Source: an uncultured Bacilli bacterium (GTDB taxonomy: Bacteria; Bacillota_I; Bacilli_A; RF39; UBA660). From it: a stretch of 64,000 bases of DNA. The notes beneath the pieces were generated by a model, which was not told the DNA's origin, did no database searches, and saw only the letters and a program-made list of their open reading frames with translations. The translations under genes and the position numbers were made by a program. Below, piece after piece: positions 44,076-53,658 of this stretch. Each line of letters starts with the position of its first letter. Position 1 is the stretch's first letter. The DNA lies in NCBI GenBank assembly GCA_934179675.1, contig CAKPQS010000001.1:48184-112183 (forward strand), written 5' to 3'.

Positions 44076-46019
44076 ATGTATAACCTTATATCAAAATATA
44101 AACCAGCAGGTGACCAACCACAAGCAATAGAAAAATTAGTAAGCGGTATAAAAGAAGGAAAAAAGAATCAGGTTTTATTAGGTGCAACAGGAACAGGTAA
44201 GACATTTACAATTGCTAATGTAATAAAAGAAGTAAATAAACCAACATTAGTACTTGCACACAATAAAACTCTTGCTGGACAATTATATTCAGAATTAAAA
44301 GAATTATTTCCAAATGATCATGTATGTTATTTTGTATCTTATTATGATTATTATCAACCAGAGGCTTATGTACCATCATCTGATACATATATAGAAAAAG
44401 ATGCCTCAATTAATGATGAAATAGATGAATTAAGACATTATGCGACATCGGCCCTTTTACGGTATACAAATACAATAGTAGTTGCATCGGTATCATGTAT
44501 CTATGGTATAGGTGAAATAGAAGAATATGAAAAAAAGATGCTAACACTTGCGGTAAATGATGAAATTGATAGAAATGATGTATTAGAAAAATTAGTAGAA
44601 ATGTTATATGAAAGAAATGATATAGATCCTAAAAGAGGAACATTTAGAGCTAAAGGAGATACAATTGAAGTAATACCAGTAAACCAACATACTGAAGGTG
44701 TTAGAATAGAGTTTTTTGGTGATATAATTGATAGAATAACAACTTATGATATAGTAACAGGAGTTATAAAAGAAAATAAAAAATCAATTTCTTTATTTCC
44801 TGCAAGTCATTTCGTAACAAGCGAAGAAAAATTGGAAAAAGCTATTAATAATATTGAAAAGGAATTAGAGGATAGATTGGAATATTTTAAAAATAACAAT
44901 AAATTATTAGAATATCAAAGACTAAAAGAAAGAACAAATTATGATATAGAAATGATGAGAGAAACAGGCTTTTGCCATGGAATTGAAAATTATTCCAGAC
45001 ATCTTGCTTTAAAAGGCCCTGGAGAAACACCAACAACATTATTAGATTTTTTTAAAAAAGATTTTCTTTTAGTAATTGATGAATCACATGTAACTATTCC
45101 ACAAGTAAGAGCAATGTATAATGGTGATCAAGCAAGAAAACAAGTTTTGGTAGATTATGGTTTTCGTCTTCCATCAGCAAAAGACAACAGACCATTAAAA
45201 TTTGAAGAATTTGAAAGCAAACTTGATAATGTAATATATTTATCAGCAACACCAGCAGAATATGAAATAGAAAAATCTAATAATCGTATAATAGAACAAA
45301 TAATAAGACCAACAGGATTATTAGATCCATTAATAGAAGTAAGAAAATCGAAAAATCAAATTGACGATCTAATAAATGAAATAAACATAAGGATAGAACA
45401 AAATGAAAGAGTTTTAATAACTACACTAACAATAAGAATGGCCGAAGAATTAACAAAATATTTAGAAAAAGTAGGTATTAAAGTGGCATATCTTCATAGT
45501 GAAGTAAAAACATTGGATCGTTTAAAAATAATAAGGGATTTAAGATTAAAAAAATATGATGTTTTAGTAGGAATAAATTTGTTGCGTGAAGGTCTTGACA
45601 TTCCCGAAGTAAGTTTAGTTGCCATATTAGATGCTGATAAACAAGGATTTTTAAGAAGTGAAAGAAGTTTAATTCAAACAATTGGACGTGCTGCAAGAAA
45701 TGCAAATGGAAAAGTAATAATGTATGCAGATACAATAAGTGATTCGATGAATTTAGCTATTAAAGAAACTGAAAGACGAAGAAATATTCAAGAAAAATAT
45801 AATCAAGAACATAATATTGTACCAAAAACAATTATTAAAGAAATAAGAGATATAATAAGTAATATAGATACAACTAAAGAAGAAAAAAAATTAACTAAAA
45901 AAGATAAAGAAAACATGATAATTAAAATTGAAAAAGAAATGCAAGAAGCAGCAAAAAATCTTGATTTTGAACGAGCAACAGAATTAAGAGATATTTTATT
46001 TGAATTAAAAGAAAAATAG
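44076..46019 (+). CDS. uvrB: Excinuclease ABC subunit B
   Basis: Central subunit of nucleotide excision repair. [15 protein letters not shown], Walker [13 protein letters not shown], the beta-hairpin [21 protein letters not shown] (over 20 in the full run), DESHVTIPQ (DESH box), [32 protein letters not shown] and a C-terminal UVR domain ([20 protein letters not shown]). Length 647. The start is the ATG at 44076 after AAAAGGAGG. uvrA, usually next to it, is not in the window. Confidence 0.98.
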   Translation: MYNLISKYKPAGDQPQAIEKLVSGIKEGKKNQVLLGATGTGKTFTIANVIKEVNKPTLVLAHNKTLAGQLYSELKELFPNDHVCYFVSYYDYYQPEAYVPSSDTYIEKDASINDEIDELRHYATSALLRYTNTIVVASVSCIYGIGEIEEYEKKMLTLAVNDEIDRNDVLEKLVEMLYERNDIDPKRGTFRAKGDTIEVIPVNQHTEGVRIEFFGDIIDRITTYDIVTGVIKENKKSISLFPASHFVTSEEKLEKAINNIEKELEDRLEYFKNNNKLLEYQRLKERTNYDIEMMRETGFCHGIENYSRHLALKGPGETPTTLLDFFKKDFLLVIDESHVTIPQVRAMYNGDQARKQVLVDYGFRLPSAKDNRPLKFEEFESKLDNVIYLSATPAEYEIEKSNNRIIEQIIRPTGLLDPLIEVRKSKNQIDDLINEINIRIEQNERVLITTLTIRMAEELTKYLEKVGIKVAYLHSEVKTLDRLKIIRDLRLKKYDVLVGINLLREGLDIPEVSLVAILDADKQGFLRSERSLIQTIGRAARNANGKVIMYADTISDSMNLAIKETERRRNIQEKYNQEHNIVPKTIIKEIRDIISNIDTTKEEKKLTKKDKENMIIKIEKEMQEAAKNLDFERATELRDILFELKEK

Positions 46020-46040
46020 TATGATAAGAAAGGAAAATTT

Positions 46041-46853
46041 ATGAATAAAGTATTATTAGACTTAGGATTTATTGAAATAAGATGGTATTCTATAATAATG
46101 TTATTTGCAATACTATCTGCATCATATGTAATATTAAGAGAAAGCAAAAAGAAAGGATTTACAGAAGATTTTTTAAACAATCTTTTCTTTTATACAATTA
46201 TATGTGCCATAATAGGAGCAAGACTATATTATGTGGCATTTAATTTTCATGAATATCAAAATGATTTACTTGGAATTTTCAGAATATGGGAAGGTGGACT
46301 TGCTATTCATGGTGGAATAATAGGAGGACTATTATTTATAACATATTATACAAAAAAATATAAAGTAAATGAATTATTGTTACTTGATATTATTGTAGTA
46401 GGTTTAATATTAGGTCAAATAATTGGTAGATGGGGTAATTTTATGAATGGAGAAGCATATGGCCCAATAACAACATATCAAACATTGAAATCACTATTTA
46501 TACCAGAATTTATAATAGAAGGTATGAAAATAAATGGTGTTTACTATCATCCAACATTCTTATACGAATCATTACTAAATGTAATAGGTTTAATAATTTT
46601 ATTAATAATAAGAAAACAAAAATATACAAAAGTAGGAGAATTAACAGGAACATATCTAATATGGTATGGAATAGTAAGATTTTTAATTGAAATATTGAGA
46701 CAAGATGCTTTAATGCTTGGACCAATTAAAATCGCCCAATTAGTATCAATAATTATGATAATAATTGGTTTGATAATGATTATAAAAGCTAAAAAAACAT
46801 CTAGATTCGAAAATTTATACAAGGAGGCTAGAGTAGGTGAAATTAAATTTTGA
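46041..46853 (+). CDS. lgt: Prolipoprotein diacylglyceryl transferase
   Basis: Attaches diacylglycerol to the lipobox cysteine of lipoproteins. About seven transmembrane segments; motifs LDLGFIEIRWYSIIM, GARLYYV, WEGGLAIHGGIIGG and the Lgt signature GRWGNFMNGEAYG. HPTFLYESLLNVIG is near the C-terminal part. Length 270. It overlaps trxB by 17 bases; the lgt-trxB-whiA order matches Bacillus, without hprK, yvcJ and yvcK. Confidence 0.97.
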   Translation: MNKVLLDLGFIEIRWYSIIMLFAILSASYVILRESKKKGFTEDFLNNLFFYTIICAIIGARLYYVAFNFHEYQNDLLGIFRIWEGGLAIHGGIIGGLLFITYYTKKYKVNELLLLDIIVVGLILGQIIGRWGNFMNGEAYGPITTYQTLKSLFIPEFIIEGMKINGVYYHPTFLYESLLNVIGLIILLIIRKQKYTKVGELTGTYLIWYGIVRFLIEILRQDALMLGPIKIAQLVSIIMIIIGLIMIIKAKKTSRFENLYKEARVGEIKF

Positions 46854-47712
46854 TTGCATAGTAATAGGAGCTGGTATAGCTGGTTTAACAGCAGCTATTT
46901 ATCTAAAAAGAGCAGGCAAAAATGTTGTAATAATTGAAAAAAGTATGCCAGGTGGTCAAATATTAAAAACAAATAGTATTAAAAATTATCCTGGTTTTAT
47001 AGAAATAGATGGATTTAGTTTAATAAGAAAAATATTAGACCAAATAGATAATTTAGAAATACAAATAATAAAAGAAGAAGTAAAAGAAATCAAAAATATG
47101 GAAGTTGTAACCGATAATAATATATATTTAACAAAAAATATTATTATAGCAACAGGAAGAAAACCTAGAATATTAGGTCTTCAAAATGAAAATGAATTAA
47201 TTGGGAAAGGTATATCATTCTGTGCATCATGTGATGGAAATTTATTTAAAAATGAGAAAGTTGCCGTAGTAGGTGGTGGTAATACAGCATTTGAGGAAGC
47301 ATTATATTTATCAAATATATGTTCTAAAGTTTACCTAATCCATCGAAGTGAAAATTATAGAGCAGAAAACTATTTAATAAATGAATTAAAACAAAAACAA
47401 AATGTTTTCCTTATGCCAAATGAAATAATTACTAAGCTAAATACCAAAGAAGGTTATTTAGAAAGTATTGAAACTGATAAGAATAAATATGATATAAAAG
47501 CATTATTTGTCGCTATAGGTCAAATACCTGCTGTAATTAAGATAGAAAATTTAGAAACAGAAAATGGTTATATAAAAGTAAACAATAAAATGGAAACAAA
47601 TATAAATGGTATATATGCTTGCGGAGATTGTATAAAAAAAGATGTTTACCAATTAACAACTGCGGCAGCAGAGGGAACAATAGCAGCAACAAGTATAATT
47701 AACAGGTGCTGA
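46837..47712 (+). CDS. trxB: Thioredoxin reductase-like FAD/NAD(P) oxidoreductase
   Basis: Flavoprotein that reduces thioredoxin with NADPH. FAD fold VIGAGIAGLTAAIYLKRAGK, PGGQILKTNSIKNYPGF, redox-active CASCDG (CxxC), NADPH fold AVVGGGNTAFEEALYLS followed by HRSENYRAE, and the C-terminal GIYACGDCIKKDVYQLTTAAAEGTIAA region. Length 291, about 20 residues shorter than Bacillus TrxB. The start is GTG at 46837, with AAGGAGG 12 bases upstream inside lgt. Confidence 0.94.
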   Translation: MKLNFDCIVIGAGIAGLTAAIYLKRAGKNVVIIEKSMPGGQILKTNSIKNYPGFIEIDGFSLIRKILDQIDNLEIQIIKEEVKEIKNMEVVTDNNIYLTKNIIIATGRKPRILGLQNENELIGKGISFCASCDGNLFKNEKVAVVGGGNTAFEEALYLSNICSKVYLIHRSENYRAENYLINELKQKQNVFLMPNEIITKLNTKEGYLESIETDKNKYDIKALFVAIGQIPAVIKIENLETENGYIKVNNKMETNINGIYACGDCIKKDVYQLTTAAAEGTIAATSIINRC

Positions 47713-47713
47713 T

Positions 47714-48622
47714 ATGTCATTTACATCAGAAGTTAAAAATGAAGTAAGTAAATTAGATTTTACTGAAGCAGAAAATATAGCCGAATTATCAGCGCTTATA
47801 ACAACAACAGCTGAAATTGATACAACAATAAAAATAACAACAGAAAATGCATCAGTTGCTAGAAAAATATTTTATACAATAAAACAAATATTTGATATAA
47901 ATGTAAAAATAACAGTAAGAAAAGGATTTAATTTTCAAAAAAAATATTTATACATATTAGAAATAACTAAAAATATCGATAATATATTAGAAACATTAGG
48001 AATAGAAAACAATATAACTAGTAAATATATATATGATGATGAAGAAACACTAAGGGCATATATAAGAGGAATATTTTTGGGTTGTGGGAGCATAAACGAT
48101 CCCAAAAAATCAAGATATCATTTAGAATTTTTAGTACCAACTAAAGAAAAAGCAAACCAAATAAATAAATTGTTAAATAAATATAATTTAGGAAGTAAAA
48201 TTTTACAAAGAGAAAGTAGATATATGGTATATATCAAAGGATCAGAAAAAATAAGTGATTTTTTGAGATTAATAAGTGCAAGTAATGCATTACTATATTA
48301 TGAAGATATAAGAATATATAGAGATCATAAAAATATGACAAATAGATTAAACAATTGTGAACAAGCAAATGTTGAAAAAATGATTCAGTCTGCTCAAAAT
48401 GAAGTTAAAATAATAGAAAAATTAAAAGAAAAAGATATGTTTGATTTACTAGATGAAAAAGATAAATTAATTGCAACATATCGTTTAAAATACCCAGAAA
48501 GTTCATTACAGGAATTAAGCGAAATAATAAGTATTGAAACAAGTACGAAACTAACAAAATCTGGTATATACCATAGATTAAGAAAAATTAAAGAATTAGG
48601 TCAAAAAATAAGCAATCAATAA
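47714..48622 (+). CDS. whiA: DNA-binding protein WhiA
   Basis: Conserved Gram-positive protein with a degenerate LAGLIDADG-homing-endonuclease fold (AYIRGIFLGCGSINDPKKSRYHLEF, in two helices) and a C-terminal HTH (LIATYRLKYPESSLQELSEI; KSGIYHRLRKI). It controls sporulation in Streptomyces and affects cell division in Bacillus. Length 302. It follows trxB by one base; a terminator overlaps its end. Confidence 0.96.
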   Translation: MSFTSEVKNEVSKLDFTEAENIAELSALITTTAEIDTTIKITTENASVARKIFYTIKQIFDINVKITVRKGFNFQKKYLYILEITKNIDNILETLGIENNITSKYIYDDEETLRAYIRGIFLGCGSINDPKKSRYHLEFLVPTKEKANQINKLLNKYNLGSKILQRESRYMVYIKGSEKISDFLRLISASNALLYYEDIRIYRDHKNMTNRLNNCEQANVEKMIQSAQNEVKIIEKLKEKDMFDLLDEKDKLIATYRLKYPESSLQELSEIISIETSTKLTKSGIYHRLRKIKELGQKISNQ

Positions 48623-48637
48623 AGGTTGCTTTTTTTA
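48611..48637 (+). terminator. Terminator of the lgt-trxB-whiA unit
   Basis: AGCAATC/GGTTGCT stem (one G-U pair), 6-base loop, T7 run. Confidence 0.82.
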
Positions 48638-48685
48638 TAATAAATATCATTTACATAAAACGACAATTTATGATATACTAATTAA

Positions 48686-49174
48686 GTTGATGATATTGGT
48701 ATTAAAAATGCAAGTAGAATTGCATTCGTTAATTTAGGTAATATAGCTGATGGATCTTCTTTAACGGATATTCAAGCATTGAATACAGGTGCAGCGTCAG
48801 CAGTAACATTATGGGAACAAAACTATAATGTACATACAGCAGCAGGCGTAGCGCAAGCAAAAGATGTTTATGGAATTGATACATTACAAAATAGTGTAAC
48901 AGCATTAGCTTATAAAGGATTAATAAATACAATTACAAAAGCTGAAGATATATTGCAAAGTGATTCATCAGATACAACAAAATTTCAAGATGTTACACCA
49001 ACAATCAAAACAACTGACTCATTCGCTGATAATCAAAACCTATTCACATTAAAAGCAGGAATTACAAAAATTAGAATTTATATGTGAGTTGAAGGTCAAG
49101 ATGTTGACTGCGAAAACAATGCATCAGGTGGAAGTATTAAGTTTGACTTAAAAATAACAACAAATGCTGAATAA
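48686..49174 (+). pseudogene. Broken secreted-protein gene (SipW/TasA-type surface protein fragment)
   Basis: An open frame with no ATG/GTG/TTG start near its 5' end (bounded by TAA at 48683), reading VDDIGIKNASRIAFVN, later ASAVTLWEQNYNVHTAAG, ITKIRIYM, then TGA at 49085, then VEGQDVDCENNASGGSIKF to TAA at 49172. In the family of SipW-dependent secreted/TasA-like proteins the segment is IYIWxEGxDxDC, so the TGA replaces a tryptophan codon. Thus both the 5' end and the middle are damaged. The base use is richer in G+C (GCAGCG, GGCGTAGCGC) than in the neighbours, hinting at transfer. A terminator still follows. Confidence 0.65.
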
Positions 49175-49199
49175 AAACTAGATTTTCTAGTTTTTTTTT
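49174..49199 (+). terminator. Terminator of the broken secreted-protein gene
   Basis: AAACTAGA/TCTAGTTT perfect stem with a TTT loop, followed by a T run. Confidence 0.85.
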
Positions 49200-49230
49200 G
49201 TAAAATGTAAACATAATTAAGCATACTATC

Positions 49231-49259
49231 TTGCAAAAATAATACTTTTATAATATAAT
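49231..49259 (+). promoter_or_regulatory. Promoter of the HTH gene at 49276
   Basis: TTGCAA (49231-49236), 17-base spacer, TATAAT (49254-49259). Confidence 0.75.
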
Positions 49260-49275
49260 TATTATGGTGATATTT

Positions 49276-49605
49276 ATGAAAGACAAAACAAAAGCAGTTG
49301 AACTAATTAAAAAAAAATTAGATGGTACCACTTTCTTGACATACGAAGAAATATCAACATTAACAGGTTACAATGTGAAATATCTTTTTAAACTAAAAAA
49401 TGACATTCTAGATAATAAGTTTACATTAGAACATGGAAATAAAAACAGAAAGCCAGTTAATGCATTAACAGAATCAGAAAAACAAAAAATAGTAAGTCTT
49501 TATAAAAGATCAAATGCAAGTATAAGAAAGTTTTGTAAATTCTATCATACAAGGAGTTATTCTTGCATATATAATATATTAAAAGAAAACGGTTTAATTA
49601 AATAA
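49276..49605 (+). CDS. Transposase-like helix-turn-helix protein
   Basis: A 109-residue basic protein with an N-terminal HTH (FLTYEEISTLTGYNVKYLFKL), the linker LEHGNKNRKPVNALTESEKQKI (split) and a second HTH-like part (SNASIRKFCKFYHTRSYSCIYNILKENGL). This is the pattern of the DNA-binding N-terminus of ISNCY/IS1202-type transposases (HGN-x-G-R linker), but no catalytic DDE domain follows: it ends at TAA inside a terminator. With its own promoter and terminator it may be a domesticated regulator. The start is the ATG at 49276 after GGTGAT; an ATG at 49264 is just upstream. Confidence 0.6.
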   Translation: MKDKTKAVELIKKKLDGTTFLTYEEISTLTGYNVKYLFKLKNDILDNKFTLEHGNKNRKPVNALTESEKQKIVSLYKRSNASIRKFCKFYHTRSYSCIYNILKENGLIK

Positions 49606-49616
49606 ACCGTTTTAAA
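49586..49616 (+). terminator. Terminator after the HTH gene
   Basis: AAACGGTTTA/TAAACCGTTT 10-bp perfect stem, 6-base loop, short T run; spans the stop codon. Confidence 0.75.
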
Positions 49617-49655
49617 AAAACTAAAAATATAGTATAATTAATAAGAGGTGATTTT

Positions 49656-50624
49656 GTGCATAAAAAATTAAATCAAATAATCCATGAAATAGAAAAACAT
49701 GACAATATAGTTATAATGGGACACAAAAATGCCGATCTAGATGTTCTAGCATCAGCAGTATGCATGTTTCAAATTGTAAAATCATATAACAAAGATTGTT
49801 ATATATACTTAGATGCCGAAGCAAATAACCCATCGATAGAAAAAGCAATATTCTATCTAAAAAGATATAATAAAACAATATATTTAACAAAAACTTTAAA
49901 TAAAAAAATAATAAATGAAAATACACTACTAATAATAGTAGATACACAAATTCCGGGATTATTAGAAGATGAAAAAGTTTTAGAAATATGTAAAGATGTA
50001 ATAATAATAGATCACCATAGTACAAATAAAAGATATATAACAAAAGCCAAAATAGAACATATTGATCCAGCAAAATCAAGTGTTGTTGAAATAATGGTAA
50101 ATTATTTAAAAGAATTAAATTATAAACCAGATAGCTTAATATCAACGATAATGCTCGCTGGAATGGAAATAGACACCAATAATTTTAATACAAAAACAAC
50201 AGCCGAAACATATGAGGCAGCAGCTTTTCTAGCACGCAATAAAGCAAATCAAATTCTAAAAAGAAAAATACTAAAAGAAAGTAGAGAAGCTTACCTAAAA
50301 AGAAATGAACTAATCAAAAAAAGCTTTATGATAACCAAAGATGTAGCAATATGTGTCTTAGATAATAAAGTATACTATAGAAATGAATTGGCTGAAATAT
50401 CCGAGGACTTATTAACTTTAGATAAAATCGAAGCAGCATTCACAATTGGTAGAACAGAAACAAATGAAGTAAGTATAAGTGCAAGATCATTAGGAAGCTA
50501 TGATGTAAAAAAAATAATGCAATCTCTAAATGGTGGTGGTCATAAAAATGAAGCAGCAGCTCAATTAACAGGTACTACATTAGAAGAAGTAAAACAAGAA
50601 TTAATAGAACTAATAAAGAGGTGA
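49656..50624 (+). CDS. DHH/DHHA1 phosphoesterase, GdpP catalytic-core type
   Basis: Probably hydrolyses cyclic-di-AMP or short nucleotides. It aligns with the C-terminal half of GdpP: IVIMGHKNADLDVLASAV, IIVDTQ, the DHH motif IIIDHHS, AGMEIDTNNFNTKTTAETYEAA and the DHHA1 GGGHKNEAAAQL. The 322 residues lack the two membrane helices, PAS and degenerate GGDEF domains of full-length GdpP (about 655). Yet the position directly before rplI-dnaB is that of gdpP in Bacillus. GTG start with AAGAGGTGAT. Alternative: an NrnA-like oligonucleotidase; the HKNADLDVLASA and ISARSLGSYDVKKIM segments favour the GdpP group. Confidence 0.85.
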   Translation: MHKKLNQIIHEIEKHDNIVIMGHKNADLDVLASAVCMFQIVKSYNKDCYIYLDAEANNPSIEKAIFYLKRYNKTIYLTKTLNKKIINENTLLIIVDTQIPGLLEDEKVLEICKDVIIIDHHSTNKRYITKAKIEHIDPAKSSVVEIMVNYLKELNYKPDSLISTIMLAGMEIDTNNFNTKTTAETYEAAAFLARNKANQILKRKILKESREAYLKRNELIKKSFMITKDVAICVLDNKVYYRNELAEISEDLLTLDKIEAAFTIGRTETNEVSISARSLGSYDVKKIMQSLNGGGHKNEAAAQLTGTTLEEVKQELIELIKR

Positions 50625-50629
50625 AAAAA

Positions 50630-51070
50630 ATGCAAATAATTTTAACAGAAGATGTAAAAGGAAAAGGAAAAAAAGGAACAGTAATAAAAGTAAAAGATGG
50701 TTATGGAATGAATTATTTAGTAAAGAATGGTTTAGGAGTACCAGCAAATGAAGAAAATATGCATAAATTAAAATTGGATAATAATAAAAAAGAACGAGAA
50801 GAAAATATTAAAATAGAAGAAGCTAAAAAGAATAAAGAAAAAATCGAGAAATTAACACTTTCATTTAAAGTAAATACAGGCAAAAATGATCAAGTATTCG
50901 GAACTATCAGTACTAAACAAATAGCATCTTCTCTAGAACAAAAAGGAATAAAAGTGGATAAAAAGAAAATAATTATGGATCATCAAATAAGTTCATTAGG
51001 ATTCCACAACATTAAAATAGAATTACATAAAACAGTAATAGCAAATTTAAAAATTGAATTAAAAAAATAG
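50630..51070 (+). CDS. rplI: 50S ribosomal protein L9
   Basis: Large-subunit protein with N-terminal MQIILTEDVKGKGKKGTVIKVKDGYGMNYL (in two parts), a long charged connecting helix and a C-terminal domain containing GSISTKQIA-like FGTISTKQIASSL. Length 146. The start is the ATG at 50630 with AGAGGTG upstream, overlapping nothing; the GTG at 50621 overlaps the upstream stop. Part of the DHH-rplI-dnaB unit. Confidence 0.95.
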   Translation: MQIILTEDVKGKGKKGTVIKVKDGYGMNYLVKNGLGVPANEENMHKLKLDNNKKEREENIKIEEAKKNKEKIEKLTLSFKVNTGKNDQVFGTISTKQIASSLEQKGIKVDKKKIIMDHQISSLGFHNIKIELHKTVIANLKIELKK

Positions 51071-51079
51071 GAGGTACAA

Positions 51080-52432
51080 ATGAATACAAGAGTTGAACCA
51101 AACAATCAAGATGCTGAAAAATCAGTCTTATCTGCAATGTTAATGAGTAAATATGCGCTTCAAAAATGTACAGATTCATTAACAAAAGATGAATTTTATA
51201 ATGATAATCATGCAAAAATATTTGAGGCAATGAAAATATTAAATGATAAAGGAATAATTGTAGATATAACAACATTATCAGCTGAATTGGATAGACAAAA
51301 AGTATTAAAACAAGTAGGTGATATAGATTACTTAAGTGAATTAGAAAACTTTATACCAACAGCTGCTAATATAGATGAATATATAAATATAGTTGAATCA
51401 AATTATTTATTAAGAAGAATGATTGCTGTTACAACAAAAATAACTAACGATTGTTATAATTCAACATTAAGCGTACCAGATATATTAGATGGAGCAGCAA
51501 AGGAAGTATGTAATGTTGCTCAAAGTCAAAAAGGATCAGAATTTAGAACTATTCAAGAAGTATTAACATCAACTCAAAAAAATATTGAAGAATTAGTGAA
51601 AAATCAAAAAACAATAACAGGTATATCAACTGGATTTAATGAAATAGATAGAGTGACAGCTGGATTGCATGGAAGTGAATTAACAATATTAGCAGCACGT
51701 CCGGGTATGGGTAAAACAGCAATGGGATTAAATATAGCTACAAATGTAGCTATTAATTCTGGAAAATCTGTAATAATATATAATTTAGAAATGACAGCTG
51801 AACAATTAGCGATGCGTATGATTTCATCAGTTGGTCAAATTGATAACAATAAATTAAAAACAGGCCAATTGGAAAATCAAGATTGGAAAAAATTAAATGA
51901 AGCTTTTTCAAGATTAGGTAATTCTAAAATATTTATAGGTGATACTCCGGGAATAACAATAAGGGAAATAAGAAGTCAATGTCGAAGATTAAAATCACAA
52001 TATAAGGATCTTGGATTAATCTTAATAGATTACTTGCAATTAATAACTGCAGGACCAGGATATGCAAATAACAGGCAACAAGAAGTATCAGATATATCAC
52101 GAAGTTTAAAAACGATGTCATTAGAATTAAATGTTCCTGTAATAGCAATGGCTCAATTATCAAGAAGTGTTGAAGGAAGAGAAGATAAAAGACCAGGATT
52201 AAGTGATTTAAGAGAATCTGGATCAATTGAACAAGATGCTGATTTAGTTGCATTCCTTTATAGTGATGACTATTATAAAAGACAAAATTCAATCGATCAA
52301 TATACCGCTAAAATGGAATATATAATCGCAAAACATAGAAATGGAAGCACAGCTACAATAAATCTTGCTTTCAAGAAAAATACTAGTACATTTCAAAATT
52401 TTACAACAGAAGAGGAAACAAATGCAACTTAG
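51080..52432 (+). CDS. dnaB: Replicative DNA helicase (DnaB family)
   Basis: Hexameric helicase of the replication fork (named DnaC in Bacillus). N-terminal domain VEPNNQDAEKSVLSAMLMS; RecA-like core with Walker A AARPGMGKTAMGLNIA, Walker B LILIDYLQLI, DLRESGSIEQDADLVAFLY and KHRNGSTATINLAF. Length 450. It follows rplI by 9 bases and overlaps walJ by 11 bases, as an extension of the rplI operon. Confidence 0.97.
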   Translation: MNTRVEPNNQDAEKSVLSAMLMSKYALQKCTDSLTKDEFYNDNHAKIFEAMKILNDKGIIVDITTLSAELDRQKVLKQVGDIDYLSELENFIPTAANIDEYINIVESNYLLRRMIAVTTKITNDCYNSTLSVPDILDGAAKEVCNVAQSQKGSEFRTIQEVLTSTQKNIEELVKNQKTITGISTGFNEIDRVTAGLHGSELTILAARPGMGKTAMGLNIATNVAINSGKSVIIYNLEMTAEQLAMRMISSVGQIDNNKLKTGQLENQDWKKLNEAFSRLGNSKIFIGDTPGITIREIRSQCRRLKSQYKDLGLILIDYLQLITAGPGYANNRQQEVSDISRSLKTMSLELNVPVIAMAQLSRSVEGREDKRPGLSDLRESGSIEQDADLVAFLYSDDYYKRQNSIDQYTAKMEYIIAKHRNGSTATINLAFKKNTSTFQNFTTEEETNAT

Positions 52433-53168
52433 TATATTAGCAAGTGGATCAAAAGGTAATTCATGTTATATTAAAACAAATAATCATAATATTTTAATTG
52501 ATATTGGTTTGACGTCAATATCAATAGAAAAAAGATTAAAACAGATAAATGTTGATCCTAAAAATATTGATACTATATTGATAACTCATACACATGTTGA
52601 CCATGTAGCAGGATTGAGAGTATTTGTAAAAAAATATAAATCTAAAGTATATTTATCAAGAGAAATGTATCGTGAATTAAAATTAGATTTATTTGACTAT
52701 GAATTTCTAGAAGATGAAATAAAATTAGATACTTTGTTAATAGAAACAGTTAAATTATCACATGACGTAGAATGTAATGGCTATATATTAACCGAAAATA
52801 ATAAATCTATTGTTTACATAACAGATACTGGATACATACATGAAAAAAATTATGAAAAATTAAGAAATAAAAATATCTATGTATTAGAAAGCAATCATGA
52901 TGTTGAAAAATTAATGACTGGTAAATATCCATATCACTTGAAACAAAGAATATTGAGTTCAAGAGGACATTTATCAAATGATGAAACAGCTTATTATTTA
53001 AAACATTTAATAGGACCTGATACAGAAAAAATTTATTTAGCACATTTAAGTGAAGAAAATAATACTAAAGAAAAAGCTTATGATACCACAAATGAAATAA
53101 TAAAAAATACAACTATTCAATTATTATTAGCATCCCAAAACGAAGAAACGGAATTAGTAACAGTATGA
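52422..53168 (+). CDS. walJ: Metallo-beta-lactamase-fold protein WalJ (YycJ)
   Basis: MBL-fold nuclease related to Bacillus YycJ/WalJ. MQLSILASGSKGNSCYIKT opens the protein; the metal-binding HTHVDHVAG motif, LSHDVECNGYIL, YITDTGY, ESNHDVE and RGHLSNDETA match the group. Length 248. The start is the ATG at 52422, inside the dnaB 3' end, with AGAGGAA upstream. The walRKHI genes usually preceding it are missing here, but rlmH follows, as in many Firmicutes. Confidence 0.92.
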   Translation: MQLSILASGSKGNSCYIKTNNHNILIDIGLTSISIEKRLKQINVDPKNIDTILITHTHVDHVAGLRVFVKKYKSKVYLSREMYRELKLDLFDYEFLEDEIKLDTLLIETVKLSHDVECNGYILTENNKSIVYITDTGYIHEKNYEKLRNKNIYVLESNHDVEKLMTGKYPYHLKQRILSSRGHLSNDETAYYLKHLIGPDTEKIYLAHLSEENNTKEKAYDTTNEIIKNTTIQLLLASQNEETELVTV

Positions 53169-53611
53169 TAAAATTAATATGTGTAGGAAAAGTTAAAGAA
53201 AACTTTTATAAAGAGGCAATAAAAGAATATATAAAAAGATTATCAAAATATACAAAATTAAATGTAATTGAAATAGATGATGAACCAAATATCAATGGAA
53301 TCGAAAAAGAAGGTCTAAATATTTTAAAAAATATTAATGATAAAGACTACGTTATTACATTAGAAATAAACGGAAATATGTTAACGAGTGAAGAATTGTC
53401 TAGCAAAATAGATAATATATTAATTAATAATTCTAATATTGATTTTGTAATAGGTGGATCTTATGGATTAAGTGATAAAATAAAGCAAAGAAGTAATTAT
53501 AAATTATCTTTTTCAAAACAAACATTTCCCCATCAATTATTTAGAGTTATGTTTTTAGAACAATTATATAGAGCCTTTAAAATAAAAAATAATGAAACAT
53601 ATCATAAATAA
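53165..53611 (+). CDS. rlmH: 23S rRNA (pseudouridine1915-N3)-methyltransferase RlmH
   Basis: SPOUT-class methyltransferase. KLICVGKVKENFYKEAIKEY at the start; the SAM-binding trefoil knot is shown by FVIGGSYGLSDKIKQRSNYKLSFSKQTFPHQLFR (in segments), and the C-terminus ends RAFKIKNNETYHK, where YHK is the invariant RlmH end. Length 148. It overlaps walJ by 4 bases. Confidence 0.96.
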   Translation: MIKLICVGKVKENFYKEAIKEYIKRLSKYTKLNVIEIDDEPNINGIEKEGLNILKNINDKDYVITLEINGNMLTSEELSSKIDNILINNSNIDFVIGGSYGLSDKIKQRSNYKLSFSKQTFPHQLFRVMFLEQLYRAFKIKNNETYHK

Positions 53612-53658
53612 TGTATAAAAATAAATAATCATCTCATAAAATAATTGGAGATGATAAA

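Noticed and set aside
46837..47712. CASCDG instead of CATCDG in the thioredoxin reductase as a sign of altered function
   Set aside because: Both redox cysteines are kept, and the residue between them varies in the family.
49085..49087. In-frame TGA continued by family-like sequence, suggesting UGA might encode tryptophan
   Set aside because: Many intact genes in the window end at TGA (recF, mnmE, mnmG, lgt, trxB, the DHH gene, rpiB), and tryptophan is written TGG throughout. The TGA is therefore a nonsense change.
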